Shown: positions 14,793 to 23,347 of the stretch, one piece after another
Position numbering within the stretch: the first letter of the stretch is position 1
Layout: each line of letters starts with the position of its first letter
Assembly: GCA_964610165.1 (NCBI GenBank)
Contig: CAZSUZ010000008.1
Span: 1-49,985, forward strand
Origin: MFZZ01 sp964610165
GTDB taxonomy: Bacteria > Patescibacteriota > Microgenomatia > UBA1406 > GWC2-37-13
Direction: 5' to 3'
Length of the DNA stretch: 49,985 bases
Program-made: the position numbers and the translations under genes
Notes under the pieces: generated by a model
Told to the model about the DNA's origin: nothing
The model's database searches: none
Seen by the model: only the letters and a program-made list of their open reading frames with translations

Positions 14793-16844
14793 ATGAATCA
14801 TACACAACCGATAACTTCACTTCCCAGAACAAGCCCACTTACTATTAAACGTTTTCAAGCACTGGGAATAGAAACATTTTGGCAGTTGTTACATTACTTT
14901 CCTTTTCGACATGAAAATTTAGGCATAGTTTCTACTATTGCTCAAGCACAACCAGGTGAAAAAGTTACATTGCAAGGAGATATTACAGAAATTAAAACAG
15001 AATATTCTCGTCGAGGTTTAAAACTCCAAAAAGCAAAAATGACAGATACTTCTGGCACAATTAATTTAGTTTGGTATAACCAACCTTACTTAGTAAATTT
15101 ACTTAAAAACCAGAAAGTATGGATTGCAGGTATTGTAGAAACGTTTGGCAAACAAAAAAGTATGAAGCCAGAAGAGTATGAGGTTGTTGGTACCAATATT
15201 CCAATTCATGTTGGTCGCATTGTTCCTGTATATCCACAGGTATATGGACTTTCAACAAAAACAATCCGTGAAAAAATATTCTATGTTTTAAATCATGTTT
15301 TAACAAATGATTCTTATGAATATTTACCAGATTTAATACGCTCATCTTCTGCATTAATGGAAGAAACACAAGCTTTACAAACAATTCATTTTCCAGAACG
15401 CTTGGCAGATTTAGAAAAAGCTAAAGAACGTATTGGTTTTGATGAATTATTTGCCAAACTTCTTTCTTCTAAATTAGTTAAAAAAGAATGGGAAAAAGAA
15501 GTAGTTACAAAACCATTTTCATTTACAAAAAAACGAGAAAAAGAAATTGATACATTTATAAAATCTCTTCCTTATGAATTAACAGGTGCACAAAAACGAA
15601 CAGTTGATGAAATTCTTTCAGATTTAAAAAAATCCAATCCTATGAATAGATTTTTACAAGGAGATGTAGGATCTGGTAAAACTGCAGTTGCTGCAATAGG
15701 TGCATACGTTGCCTATTTAAATAAATCACAAACATTGGTTATGGTTCCAACAGAAATTCTTGCCCAACAACACTTTAAAACAATGAGTACTATGTTTGAA
15801 AACTATCCAATAAAAATTGCATTACAAACTCAAGCCAACAAAACATTTACAAAAAAGAATATAGATACTTCTGAATATGACGTTATTATTGGCACACAAG
15901 CCCTTTTATCTGGATACGTAAATTTTAAAAATGTTGGACTTGTAATAGTTGATGAACAACACAGATTTGGTGTCCGTCAAAGAGCTCAACTAAAACAAAA
16001 AGGTGTTAACCCACATTTATTAACAATGACTGCAACCCCAATTCCTCGAACCGTTTCGTTAACACTGTATAGTGAACTTGATCTTTCTATTATTGATGAA
16101 ATGCCAAAAGGAAGATTACCAATAAAAACACATGTTGTTGCAACAACAAAAAGACAAGATGGTTATAAATGGATTCGTGAAAAAATTAAACAAAAAGGGG
16201 AGCAAGTATATATAATCTGTCCTTTAATTGAAGAATCAGAATCCGAAACCATGACAACGGTAAAAGCTGCCAATAAAGAATATGAATATTTAAAAAAAGA
16301 AGTATTTACAGATTGTAACGTTGCACTGCTACATGGAAAAATGAAGTCTGCGGATAAAGATACGATTATGAAAGATTTTAAAGATAAAAAATATGATATT
16401 TTAGTTTCGACATCTGTTGTAGAAGTTGGAATAGATGTACCTAATGCAACAATTATGATTATAGAAGGAGCAGAACGATTTGGATTGGCACAGTTACATC
16501 AATTAAGAGGTCGTGTTGGTCGTGGAGATAAACAATCGTATTGTTTTCTTTTTACAAGTTCAAAAGAAGCACAATTTAATCCACGTCTTCAGTTTTTTGC
16601 AAAAACAAATTCTGGCATGAAACTTGCCGAGTTTGATTTCAAAACTCGCGGCCCAGGAGATTTATACGGAACGCAACAAAGTGGCTATTCTGATTTAAAA
16701 GTAGCTGATCTTACTGATATCAAACTCGTTCATAAAGTTAAAGATGCAGTTGACCAGTTTATAAGTAAATATAAAGTTACAGATTTTCCAAAATTAAAAG
16801 AAAGAATTGATATATATCAGGTAGAGCAAGTAGCAAGAGATTAA
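14793..16844 (+). CDS. recG: ATP-dependent DNA helicase RecG
   Basis: Superfamily 2 helicase that reverses stalled forks and branch-migrates Holliday junctions. The 683-residue product has the N-terminal wedge/OB domain (residues about 50-150), Walker A GDVGSGKT at about 290, a DEQH box in VDEQHRFGVRQRAQL near 387, the TMTATPIPRT motif, and the C-terminal motif VI LRGRVGRG with the TRG-type end. The start at 14793 is preferred to an in-frame TTG at 14772 because TATAAT at 14778-14783 lies between the two. It is followed by rpmF, nusB, rnc and rpsP on the same strand. Confidence 0.95.
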   Translation: MNHTQPITSLPRTSPLTIKRFQALGIETFWQLLHYFPFRHENLGIVSTIAQAQPGEKVTLQGDITEIKTEYSRRGLKLQKAKMTDTSGTINLVWYNQPYLVNLLKNQKVWIAGIVETFGKQKSMKPEEYEVVGTNIPIHVGRIVPVYPQVYGLSTKTIREKIFYVLNHVLTNDSYEYLPDLIRSSSALMEETQALQTIHFPERLADLEKAKERIGFDELFAKLLSSKLVKKEWEKEVVTKPFSFTKKREKEIDTFIKSLPYELTGAQKRTVDEILSDLKKSNPMNRFLQGDVGSGKTAVAAIGAYVAYLNKSQTLVMVPTEILAQQHFKTMSTMFENYPIKIALQTQANKTFTKKNIDTSEYDVIIGTQALLSGYVNFKNVGLVIVDEQHRFGVRQRAQLKQKGVNPHLLTMTATPIPRTVSLTLYSELDLSIIDEMPKGRLPIKTHVVATTKRQDGYKWIREKIKQKGEQVYIICPLIEESESETMTTVKAANKEYEYLKKEVFTDCNVALLHGKMKSADKDTIMKDFKDKKYDILVSTSVVEVGIDVPNATIMIIEGAERFGLAQLHQLRGRVGRGDKQSYCFLFTSSKEAQFNPRLQFFAKTNSGMKLAEFDFKTRGPGDLYGTQQSGYSDLKVADLTDIKLVHKVKDAVDQFISKYKVTDFPKLKERIDIYQVEQVARD

Positions 16845-16926
16845 TATTACATTTAGTCTTGTTTTGAAAGTCTTTTCATGGTATTATTAGTGCTTATTAT
16901 CTAAATTACTAATTAGAATTTGTTTT

Positions 16927-17160
16927 ATGGCTCCATTACCAAAACGAAAGCATTCTAAAGCAAGAAAAGGCGCAAGAATCTTAGAACGTAAAAGAGAAAA
17001 ATTTTTGCCAGATTTAGTTCTTTGTAAAAATTGTGGAAAAAGAAAATTGCCTCATCAAATGTGTAAATTCTGTCAATCAACAGATAACGGTGCAGCAGTA
17101 TCTTTAACAGCAACCAAAGCAGAAGAAACTGAAGCTACAAATCCAGTAGTTAGTGAATAA
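16927..17160 (+). CDS. rpmF: Ribosomal protein L32
   Basis: Large-subunit protein. MAPLPKRKHSKARKGAR is the family start and C37-x-x-C...C-x-x-C (CKNCGKRKLPHQMCKFC) forms the zinc ribbon, so this is the zinc-binding form. At 77 residues it is about 20 longer than usual because of an acidic, Thr-rich tail after the ribbon. A possible promoter, TTGTTT at 16859-16864 with TATTAT at 16882-16887 and a 17-base spacer, lies upstream. No SD. Confidence 0.93.
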   Translation: MAPLPKRKHSKARKGARILERKREKFLPDLVLCKNCGKRKLPHQMCKFCQSTDNGAAVSLTATKAEETEATNPVVSE

Positions 17161-17188
17161 CATTTGTTATTAATTACTAGTACCTATT

Positions 17189-17572
17189 GTGGATGCAAGA
17201 CATGAAAAACGGATAAATATTGTCCAAAATCTTTTTTCAAAATCGTTTGAAACAAACGATGCACATGTTGTATTGCCAAATAAGCAGTATGAAGATATTA
17301 CTTCAGACATTTTTAAGAACTCCGAAAAGATTGATAAAATAATCGCAACACATGCTCCTAAATATCCACTCGATAAAATTGCTCGTACAGATCTATGTAT
17401 TCTTCGCTTAGCAGTGTATGAATTAGTAATTGAAAAAAAAGAACCAGTAAAGGTTGTTATTAACGAAGCTGTTGAGCTTGCAAAAGAAATGGGCAACGAA
17501 CGATCATTTGCTTTTATAAATGCAGTCTTGGGAGCAGTCGTAACAGGTATACCTACCGAACCAAAAGAATAA
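17189..17572 (+). CDS. nusB: Transcription antitermination factor NusB
   Basis: RNA-binding factor that joins NusE (S10) at boxA to keep RNA polymerase processive on rRNA. The 127-residue all-helical product starts with GTG at 17189 (MDARHEKRINIVQNLFSKSF) and ends with the conserved EAVELAKEMGNERSFAFINAVLG block. An in-frame ATG is absent near the start, so GTG is needed for the first helix. It is followed two bases later by rnc; the pairing of an rRNA antiterminator with the rRNA-processing nuclease is functionally sensible. Confidence 0.92.
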   Translation: MDARHEKRINIVQNLFSKSFETNDAHVVLPNKQYEDITSDIFKNSEKIDKIIATHAPKYPLDKIARTDLCILRLAVYELVIEKKEPVKVVINEAVELAKEMGNERSFAFINAVLGAVVTGIPTEPKE

Positions 17573-17574
17573 TT

Positions 17575-18264
17575 ATGGAACTACTTACACAACTTGAACA
17601 AACCATTAACATTCATTTTAAAAATAAAACTCTGTTACAAAACGTGTTTATTCACCGTTCATATTTAAATGAACACAGAGATTCAGAACTTCCTTCAAAC
17701 GAAAAACTAGAATTTTTAGGTGATAGTGTACTTTCTTTAGCTACATCTATTTATTTGTATCAAAATTATGCAAATTTGGCTGAAGGGGATTACACAGATA
17801 TTAAAGCATCTATTGTACGAACAGAAAGTTTAGCAGAAGTAGCAAAAACATTAGAATTGGGAACCTACTTATTTCTTTCTAAAGGTGAAGAAAAAGGAGA
17901 AGGTCGAGATAAAACAAATATTTTAGCTGATTGTTTTGAAGCACTCATTGCAGCTATCTTTATTGACCAAGGTTTTGATAAAGCGTATGAATTTATTACT
18001 ACATATTTATTCAAAGATAAACTTAAACATATTGTGGAAAATAAATTATATATGTCACCAAAAAGTCGATTACAAGAAATTACACAAGCTTCTTATAAAA
18101 ATTTACCAACGTATGTTCTGTCTAGTTCTACTGGTCCAGAACATAAAAAAGAATTTCTTGTGGAAGTAATTGTGAATGGAAAAAAAGTAGCGGAAGGGCA
18201 AGGGATGTCTAAAAAACAAGCTGAAGAAAATGCAGCCCAAAATGCACTGGAAAAAATGAGTTAA
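17575..18264 (+). CDS. rnc: Ribonuclease III
   Basis: Double-strand-specific endonuclease of 229 residues. The signature NEKLEFLGDSVL spans residues 42-53, with catalytic D50; the second acidic site is E122 in DCFEALIAAIF. The C-terminal dsRNA-binding domain (about 155-229) ends KKQAEENAAQNALEKM. Its expected substrate is the pre-16S processing stem described at 33144-34903. Co-transcribed with nusB. Confidence 0.96.
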   Translation: MELLTQLEQTINIHFKNKTLLQNVFIHRSYLNEHRDSELPSNEKLEFLGDSVLSLATSIYLYQNYANLAEGDYTDIKASIVRTESLAEVAKTLELGTYLFLSKGEEKGEGRDKTNILADCFEALIAAIFIDQGFDKAYEFITTYLFKDKLKHIVENKLYMSPKSRLQEITQASYKNLPTYVLSSSTGPEHKKEFLVEVIVNGKKVAEGQGMSKKQAEENAAQNALEKMS

Positions 18265-18270
18265 ACCTAT

Positions 18271-18317
18271 TATAATAGTTCCTTAGGTTTTATATATTGT
18301 AAATAAACTAAACCTAA
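18271..18317 (+). promoter_or_regulatory. rpsP promoter box and leader hairpin
   Basis: TATAAT at 18271-18276 is followed by an 8-bp inverted repeat, TTAGGTTT (18283-18290) with AAACCTAA (18310-18317), around a 19-base A+T loop. It occupies most of the leader and ends 12 bases before the ATG. A role in autoregulation by S16 is possible but not shown. Confidence 0.45.
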
Positions 18318-18329
18318 ACAAGCAAAATT

Positions 18330-18581
18330 ATGGCAGTCACACTTAGATTAATGAGATTCGGAAAAAAGAAAATTCCTTTTTATAGAATAGTAGCTCTTGA
18401 TAAAAGACAAAAAAGAGACGGAGCTTATTTGGATAAAGTAGGAGTTTATAATCCACTCGAAAAAGAAAAAAATATTCGACTTAATAAAACTCGTTTTGAA
18501 TACTGGACTTCTAAAGGTGCACAAATTTCTGAAGGGTTTGCTCGACTTCTTAAAAATAAAGATAATATTATTTTTGAATAA
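18330..18581 (+). CDS. rpsP: Ribosomal protein S16
   Basis: Small-subunit assembly protein of 83 residues, the usual size. MAVTLRLMRFGKKKIPFYRIVALDKR is the family start, and the WTSKGAQISEGFARLL block closes it. It ends two bases before the 3' end of the convergent pilO-like gene, with no terminator between them, so the two transcripts probably overlap. Confidence 0.95.
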   Translation: MAVTLRLMRFGKKKIPFYRIVALDKRQKRDGAYLDKVGVYNPLEKEKNIRLNKTRFEYWTSKGAQISEGFARLLKNKDNIIFE

Positions 18582-18583
18582 TA

Positions 18584-19201
18584 TTACAGTTGTGTGTTAA
18601 TTTCATGCAATAACTCTAAATCAGAGGCAGCTACTCTTGAACTTGAACTTACAGTATCTCTAAATGGATTGTGATAAAAATTTAATGAAAAGGTAACTTC
18701 CTCAAATTCTTGTGGTTTAATATCTAAACCATCTGAGGTTAAAAGTCTTCCTCCGCTATACTTATATTCCTGAATAAATCGTTCTAATGATGTCTGATCT
18801 CCCCTTAACGTAACCGACAGTGTTAATTTTTCCTCAGTTGTTGCATCCAGATTTACACTATAAGAATTGACTGTTACACCAGTTTTACTAGATAATTGTT
18901 CAAGTGTAGAAATGACCGCAAAATAACTTTCTTCATCAGGAATTAATTTTTCTAAGATTTCATTATATTCATCAATCCTTCCATTAAATACCGTTTGATT
19001 ATTACGAATTAGAGTTATTGTTGCTTTCATTTCTTGTACTTTATCTTGTGTTGCAATCATTTCTGAATATGTTGTTCTTAACTGAATCCCTGCATAAATT
19101 AAAACACCCAAAACTACAATATCTATAAATAAAATAATGAGCGTCGGATATACACGCTTATTCTGCAAAAAAGCTTTTATTTCTTTTAAATCAAGTTTCA
19201 T
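18584..19201 (-). CDS. pilO: Type IV pilus assembly protein PilO-like
   Basis: Inner-membrane alignment protein. The 205-residue form begins MKLDLKEIKAFLQNKRVYPT, has one transmembrane helix (about residues 20-43), a coiled-coil stretch, and a C-terminal ferredoxin-like domain. An in-frame start at 19228 would overlap pilN by 38 bases; the ATG at 19201 overlaps by 11 and fits the usual PilO topology. Sequence identity to the family is low, and the name rests mainly on the order pilM-pilN-pilO. With PilM and PilN it should form the platform linking the pilus motor to the pilus shaft. Confidence 0.75.
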   Translation of the reverse strand: MKLDLKEIKAFLQNKRVYPTLIILFIDIVVLGVLIYAGIQLRTTYSEMIATQDKVQEMKATITLIRNNQTVFNGRIDEYNEILEKLIPDEESYFAVISTLEQLSSKTGVTVNSYSVNLDATTEEKLTLSVTLRGDQTSLERFIQEYKYSGGRLLTSDGLDIKPQEFEEVTFSLNFYHNPFRDTVSSSSRVAASDLELLHEINTQL

Positions 19202-19760
19202 TTTGTTGTATAAATTGTGCAATAACACTTATTGTAAAATCCGTTCTGGATATTTGATCTGATGCATCAAACCCTTGTAATGAAATATATTGAAATATAT
19301 CTAAAAAAAGTGGCGTTTCAAGCGCAGCTATAAACCCTTCGGCTTCTTCATAATTAGCAAATGTAACGGTAAAGTTTGTCTCTCCATTATTTTTATAATT
19401 GAAACCTGTTATTTTTGCATTTGGTGAAGCTTCAGAAACAAGTGCCTGAACCTTTTGATAATAACTATATCCATTCGCATCATCCTTAAGATATTTTTTA
19501 AGCAAACCGTGTTTGTAGAAAAAATATTTAATCTTATCTTCAAATTCCTTATTTGAATCTACATATTGTTCCAGTGTTACCTTACTAATTTCATATTTTT
19601 TTATTTCATTTTGTAAATAAAAGTGAATAAATAGTTCTACAGCTCCAACCATTGCTAGTATTATCAAAATTATTATAGCTTTCCATCTAAAGTTACCGGC
19701 CACTTCTGAAAGCTTTCGTTTAGTAATTGTTATAGAGAGTAGATTAATTCGTCGCTTCAT
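19191..19760 (-). CDS. pilN: Type IV pilus assembly protein PilN-like
   Basis: A 189-residue bitopic protein. The N-terminus MKRRINLLSITI keeps the INLL motif by which PilN binds PilM in the cytoplasm. A transmembrane helix follows (about 30-50), then a helical region and a periplasmic-side ferredoxin-like domain. Its start overlaps the pilM stop by four bases, so the two are translationally coupled. Sequence beyond the N-terminal motif is divergent. Confidence 0.8.
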   Translation of the reverse strand: MKRRINLLSITITKRKLSEVAGNFRWKAIIILIILAMVGAVELFIHFYLQNEIKKYEISKVTLEQYVDSNKEFEDKIKYFFYKHGLLKKYLKDDANGYSYYQKVQALVSEASPNAKITGFNYKNNGETNFTVTFANYEEAEGFIAALETPLFLDIFQYISLQGFDASDQISRTDFTISVIAQFIQQNET

Positions 19761-20773
19761 CTCAAATGTCCTGCTATAACTGGTAAAAACGCAGTTAAAT
19801 TATTCTTAAAAGTTTGAACTATTGGATTTGGTATAAATACAGACTCAAGCGGTACTGGTAATGTGGGAATAGAAATACCATTCTGTATTGCTTCAGACAT
19901 ATGTGCAATAGAAGCATCATAATTCATAACATATACATGTTTTATGGTGGCATTATATTTATCTTTTGTAATTTTAACTGTATTGGTAATTTCAGTTATA
20001 ATTTCAGACATAATTGGAGAAATAATAGGCGACAAATTTACTGAACCATTTGTACTTAATCCAATTGTTTGTAATGCTTCTAAAGATTTTAATGGCTCCA
20101 TATTCATATTCATTTTTAAATCTTTTAAAAATGTAGAAAGGCCAATTTTAATTGTTTTTGTATTTTGAAAATAGGCAAACGGTGGATTCATTATGTAAAA
20201 AGAAGTAGCATTAAATCCAAAATTTACAACTATTGAAGGATCTTTCATAAACGGATACACTTCTGTAAAAAACCTACCTAATACACTTATTTCATTTTCT
20301 AATGATACTGGTTCCAGTTTGGTATATTCAATAGTTTTAGCTATATGATCTGATATCTTTTTTTCTATTGCAACAAATAAAACCAAAATTTTATTATCAG
20401 GTAGTTCGCTAACAATTTCAAAATCAAAATTTGTTTCTGCAATAGGTAAAGGAATAATTTCGTCCACTTGTAACTTTATTGCTTTTGCAAGTTCTTCCTC
20501 GTTCAATTTTGGCATTACAATAAGTTGAGAAAAACTAACCGAATCTGGAATTACAATTTGAACTTTCGTTTCTTTAATATTTAATTGTTTATAAATCTGC
20601 ATAATAAGTTGTGCTTGCAGCTCTATAGATTTATCTGTAGGGTTTGAAAAAAATGTAGGGACAGTATTATCGTATCCAAGTGAAAGCAACTCAATTTTAT
20701 CTTTCTTCCTTTCAAGATGGGCTAATTTTGTTTGATACTCATTGATTGCTATAGAAAAAACTTTATTTGCCAT
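19757..20773 (-). CDS. pilM: Type IV pilus assembly protein PilM
   Basis: Cytoplasmic actin-fold ATPase-like protein (338 residues) that docks to the PilN tail. Seen: the ASKHA-type N-terminus FSIAINEYQTKLAHLE, the VIPDSVSFSQLIVMPKLNEEELAKAI block, typical of PilM, and a second-half strand VVNFGFNATSFYIM matching the phosphate-2 region. First of the pilM-N-O trio. It is preceded by pseudopilin genes on the same strand, which suggests one long pilus transcript. Confidence 0.85.
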   Translation of the reverse strand: MANKVFSIAINEYQTKLAHLERKKDKIELLSLGYDNTVPTFFSNPTDKSIELQAQLIMQIYKQLNIKETKVQIVIPDSVSFSQLIVMPKLNEEELAKAIKLQVDEIIPLPIAETNFDFEIVSELPDNKILVLFVAIEKKISDHIAKTIEYTKLEPVSLENEISVLGRFFTEVYPFMKDPSIVVNFGFNATSFYIMNPPFAYFQNTKTIKIGLSTFLKDLKMNMNMEPLKSLEALQTIGLSTNGSVNLSPIISPIMSEIITEITNTVKITKDKYNATIKHVYVMNYDASIAHMSEAIQNGISIPTLPVPLESVFIPNPIVQTFKNNLTAFLPVIAGHLR

Positions 20774-20812
20774 ATAGTCTAGATTAGCAGAAAAGACAAG
20801 TAAAAATCAATC

Positions 20813-21022
20813 TCACTCTCGCAATTTTACTTTTGTTTGATAGGGGATAGATACAGAAAAATCTGCATCCTTAAAACGAACCGTATAGGAAATATTAATA
20901 AGAGGAGCACCTAATCCAGCTCTTCGACCACACTGGACAGAAAAATTAATTACTTCAACTAAATTATTATTAATAGTAATACCGCTAGATGTTGCTGGTA
21001 ATGCAAACATAAGATTTGTCGT
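20813..21022 (-). CDS. C-terminal part of a pseudopilin, 5' end lost in gap
   Basis: Seventy residues up to the gap edge, ending YTVRFKDADFSVSIPYQTKVKLRE. The strand-rich C-terminal domain and position before pilM fit a PilW/GspJ-type minor pilin. It happens to be in frame with the 5' fragment across the 100 N, but the real gap size is unknown. The upstream fragment already looks close to a complete PilV-like protein, so I treat the two as probably separate genes. Confidence 0.55.
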   Translation of the reverse strand, partial: TTNLMFALPATSSGITINNNLVEVINFSVQCGRRAGLGAPLINISYTVRFKDADFSVSIPYQTKVKLRE

Positions 21023-21122
21023 NNNNNNNNNNNNNNNNNNNNNNNNNNNNNNNNNNNNNNNNNNNNNNNNNNNNNNNNNNNNNNNNNNNNNNNNNNNNNN
21101 NNNNNNNNNNNNNNNNNNNNNN
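21023..21122. other. Assembly gap (100 N) in the pseudopilin genes
   Basis: Exactly 100 N. It probably hides the end of one minor-pilin gene and the start of the next. Confidence 0.95.
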
Positions 21123-21601
21123 GATGTATAAATTGCTTGAATTTCATCTGAATACGTTGTTGCCCCTTCTTGCCACGAAACACGAACAGTTACATTTACT
21201 TGATTGGTACCATTTCTTACAAGTATAAGTTCACGTTTAAAAATTGTAGGTGGACGGTCAGTAATACCATTAAATATACAAGGATTACCTGCATTTGGAA
21301 TTCTAAATACAGTAGTATCGGCAAATGTTGTATTAACAGTAAGATTTCCATTAACACAGTATGTTGTTCCTGGAGAATTAGATGCGACGGAATAAACATT
21401 ATTCCAGTTTGCTTCACGTTCTGAAGTAAGCCATTCTAAAAGTTCTGACGCATATATGTTAGCAAATATTTTATGCTCATTAATACGCAAGTTATACACC
21501 AGTCTTGTTGTAAAAGCAGCAGCAGAAACAAGTACCACTGTTAAAATGGTAGTAAAAATCATTACTTCCAATAATGTAAATCCTTTTTTATTAGCAACCA
21601 T
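21123..21601 (-). CDS. PilV-like minor pilin, 3' end lost in gap
   Basis: N-terminus MVANKKGFTLLEVMIFTTIL carries a class III signal: the cut is expected after G7, leaving F as residue 1 and E at position 5 of the mature protein. The visible 159 residues run through a long N-terminal helix to strands ending RVSWQEGATTYSDEIQAIYT, where PilV-type proteins normally stop within a few residues. Its start overlaps the end of the upstream FimT-like gene by 11 bases. Minor pilins prime pilus assembly at the tip. Confidence 0.75.
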
Positions 21602-22103
21602 TTATAAGATTTCCGACTGTAACATTTCCTAAACTATTAATAGACACATCTTTACATGTTGCATTTGCTGGATTTCGAATACGCATTGTGACAGTTACTG
21701 CATTACAGGCGTCTGTTGTGCACCCATAAGGATGATGAAATTCAATAGGATACGGATTCGTTGGCAAACCTGATGCAGTCATATTGGTTAATTCGTATGA
21801 TTGAACTGTGATTGTGGAAGCAGGTGTGGTGCACACAAACTGCAAATTATATTGAGGTGGAGTAGTATTTTGTGTTACTGAAACCTGATATCTATCAAAC
21901 GAAGTACAGGCTGTATTTGGTGAAATATCTCTTCCAACGGCTTTATTTTTTGCAAGCTCTAACGTAGTAGCAAAAAGTTCAACTTGTCTATCAAAATCTT
22001 TTGATTGATATTGTTTTATATAAGTTGAATACCCCATACCTAGAAAAATACCCATGATCATAATAACAATGATAATTTCAACAAGGGTAAAAGCTTTTTG
22101 CAT
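21591..22103 (-). CDS. FimT/GspH-like minor pilin
   Basis: A 170-residue prepilin beginning MQKAFTLVEIIIVIMIMGIF: the signal is only three residues plus A4, with Glu at position 5 of the mature chain. The following helix region (DRQVELFATTLELAKNKAVGRD) is the FimT/GspH pattern. Several cysteines (TACTSF, FVCTT, YGCTTDACN, NATCKD, NGC) could form disulfides. TAGAAT on the minus strand (22115-22110) lies six bases before the ATG, so this gene can also start its own leaderless mRNA. Confidence 0.8.
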   Translation of the reverse strand: MQKAFTLVEIIIVIMIMGIFLGMGYSTYIKQYQSKDFDRQVELFATTLELAKNKAVGRDISPNTACTSFDRYQVSVTQNTTPPQYNLQFVCTTPASTITVQSYELTNMTASGLPTNPYPIEFHHPYGCTTDACNAVTVTMRIRNPANATCKDVSINSLGNVTVGNLINGC

Positions 22104-22109
22104 AACAAT

Positions 22110-22115
22110 ATTCTA
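22110..22115 (-). promoter_or_regulatory. -10 box for the leaderless FimT-like gene
   Basis: TAGAAT with six bases between it and the ATG at 22103. Confidence 0.5.
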
Positions 22116-22144
22116 CTAATAAAACAATATACAAATCCAATGAT

Positions 22145-22603
22145 TTACTTAGTACTTAAAGGTGTTACTTGATAGGTACCTCCGCCTTCTAACGTAGCTG
22201 TGAGTGTGTAAGTTATACAATAAACTGTTGTATTATTACACGCTGCGCCACCTGCACCTAAGGGGGCATATACATAATTAGTCACTGTTGTAGATGTAGA
22301 GCTTGGGTCAACTGGCATAGTTTCCATATATGTTGGAACTAATGCAGGATAGGTAAAAGTGGGACTACTACCAGTTTGATACTGTGCAAATGTTGGATAA
22401 TTACTATTAACTTGGTTTGATCTATAAAATTCTAACGCAGACTTTATTTGCTGAACATCTGTTCGACGTCTTGTATCTCTTGCATTTTTTGCATTTGCCG
22501 TAATAGAAAGTGCTGCACCTCCTGTAAGAATAGCAATAACAGTAATAACAACTATAAGTTCAACAATTGTAAAAGCATTCGTTTTCTTCAAAACGGTATT
22601 CAT
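22145..22603 (-). CDS. Type IV pilin-like protein (152 aa)
   Basis: Prepilin with N-terminus MNTVLKKTNAFTIVELIVVI (cut expected before F11) and the usual helix-plus-loop motif NARDTRRRTDVQQIKSALEFYRSN typical of the GspG/PilA group. The C-terminal half has a Cys pair (AACNNTTVYCITY). Short for a major pilin. TAGAAT at 22615-22610 on the minus strand, six bases from the ATG, predicts a leaderless transcript. It heads the run of minor pilin genes leading into pilMNO. Confidence 0.82.
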   Translation of the reverse strand: MNTVLKKTNAFTIVELIVVITVIAILTGGAALSITANAKNARDTRRRTDVQQIKSALEFYRSNQVNSNYPTFAQYQTGSSPTFTYPALVPTYMETMPVDPSSTSTTVTNYVYAPLGAGGAACNNTTVYCITYTLTATLEGGGTYQVTPLSTK

Positions 22604-22609
22604 TCTTTT

Positions 22610-22615
22610 ATTCTA
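22610..22615 (-). promoter_or_regulatory. -10 box for the leaderless pilin gene at 22603
   Basis: TAGAAT with six bases between it and the ATG at 22603. Confidence 0.5.
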
Positions 22616-22645
22616 TACATATAACTAAATGTATAGCAAGTAGTA

Positions 22646-23332
22646 TTACTTTTTTGTAGATTTTAAAACCAATAACAACCAATTGTCTATAGTTAATTGA
22701 GCACTAAGATTGTTATGTTCTAATTTATATAATAAATCAAACGTTTTTTTAATAATTGCAGGATATGAATTAATATGATGTTCCATTCGTTCTCTTAAAA
22801 GTTCTATACAAATTTTTAAAAGAAGTATTGCCTGATCTTTTGTTGTAACGGTAAACACAGTATCTGCAAGATAAGAAATAGTTGGAGCATCTAAAAATGC
22901 ATTAATGGTTTTTAGAGTTGTTTCATCATAAATAGTTTTTTCTTCCTCTAAATCTATAACGCGTGAACGAGAAATAATGGTTGGAAGAACTGCACCAATA
23001 TTATTAACCAACATAATAAATTGATTTTTTGTATTTAAATCTTCAAGAATTTTTAGTAATGCATTTTGTGCTTCTAATGTAGCCGTTTCAAAGTTCTGAA
23101 AAATAATAAGTCTGGGTTTTGGCATTCCTATACTTAGTTCTTTTTTTAAAGTACGAATTTGTCCAATTGTAATTGTTGTTTTTTCTGGAAGAATAACTTG
23201 TTTTTGAAGCATATCAAAGCCATTTTTTAACTGCATTTGGTCAATATATGCATCAAAGGTAGACTGGTTATTTGCTTGTAAAATTATGGGGAACATAGTT
23301 CTTCTTAACAGTTGCATTTTATCATAATTCAC
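22646..23332 (-). CDS. holB: DNA polymerase III delta' (clamp-loader) subunit-like
   Basis: A 228-residue AAA-type protein. The recognisable core is IIFQNFETATLEAQNALLKILED followed by FIMLVNNIGAVLPTIISRSRVIDL, matching the delta' and tau/gamma sequence of sensor region, Leu-rich helix and the SRC-like arginine turn (here SRS). No Walker A motif is present, as expected for delta'. The protein is shorter than the E. coli subunit (334). GTG at 23332 is the outermost start; ATG at 23317 and 23296 are alternatives. It overlaps the promoter and TTG region of divergent pilB. Confidence 0.75.
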   Translation of the reverse strand: MNYDKMQLLRRTMFPIILQANNQSTFDAYIDQMQLKNGFDMLQKQVILPEKTTITIGQIRTLKKELSIGMPKPRLIIFQNFETATLEAQNALLKILEDLNTKNQFIMLVNNIGAVLPTIISRSRVIDLEEEKTIYDETTLKTINAFLDAPTISYLADTVFTVTTKDQAILLLKICIELLRERMEHHINSYPAIIKKTFDLLYKLEHNNLSAQLTIDNWLLLVLKSTKK

Positions 23333-23340
23333 CCTATATT
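23312..23340 (+). promoter_or_regulatory. Promoter of leaderless pilB
   Basis: TTGCAT at 23312-23317, a 17-base spacer and TATATT at 23335-23340, then seven bases to the ATG at 23348. It lies inside the start of the divergent holB gene. Confidence 0.6.
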
Positions 23341-23347
23341 GAGAGAT

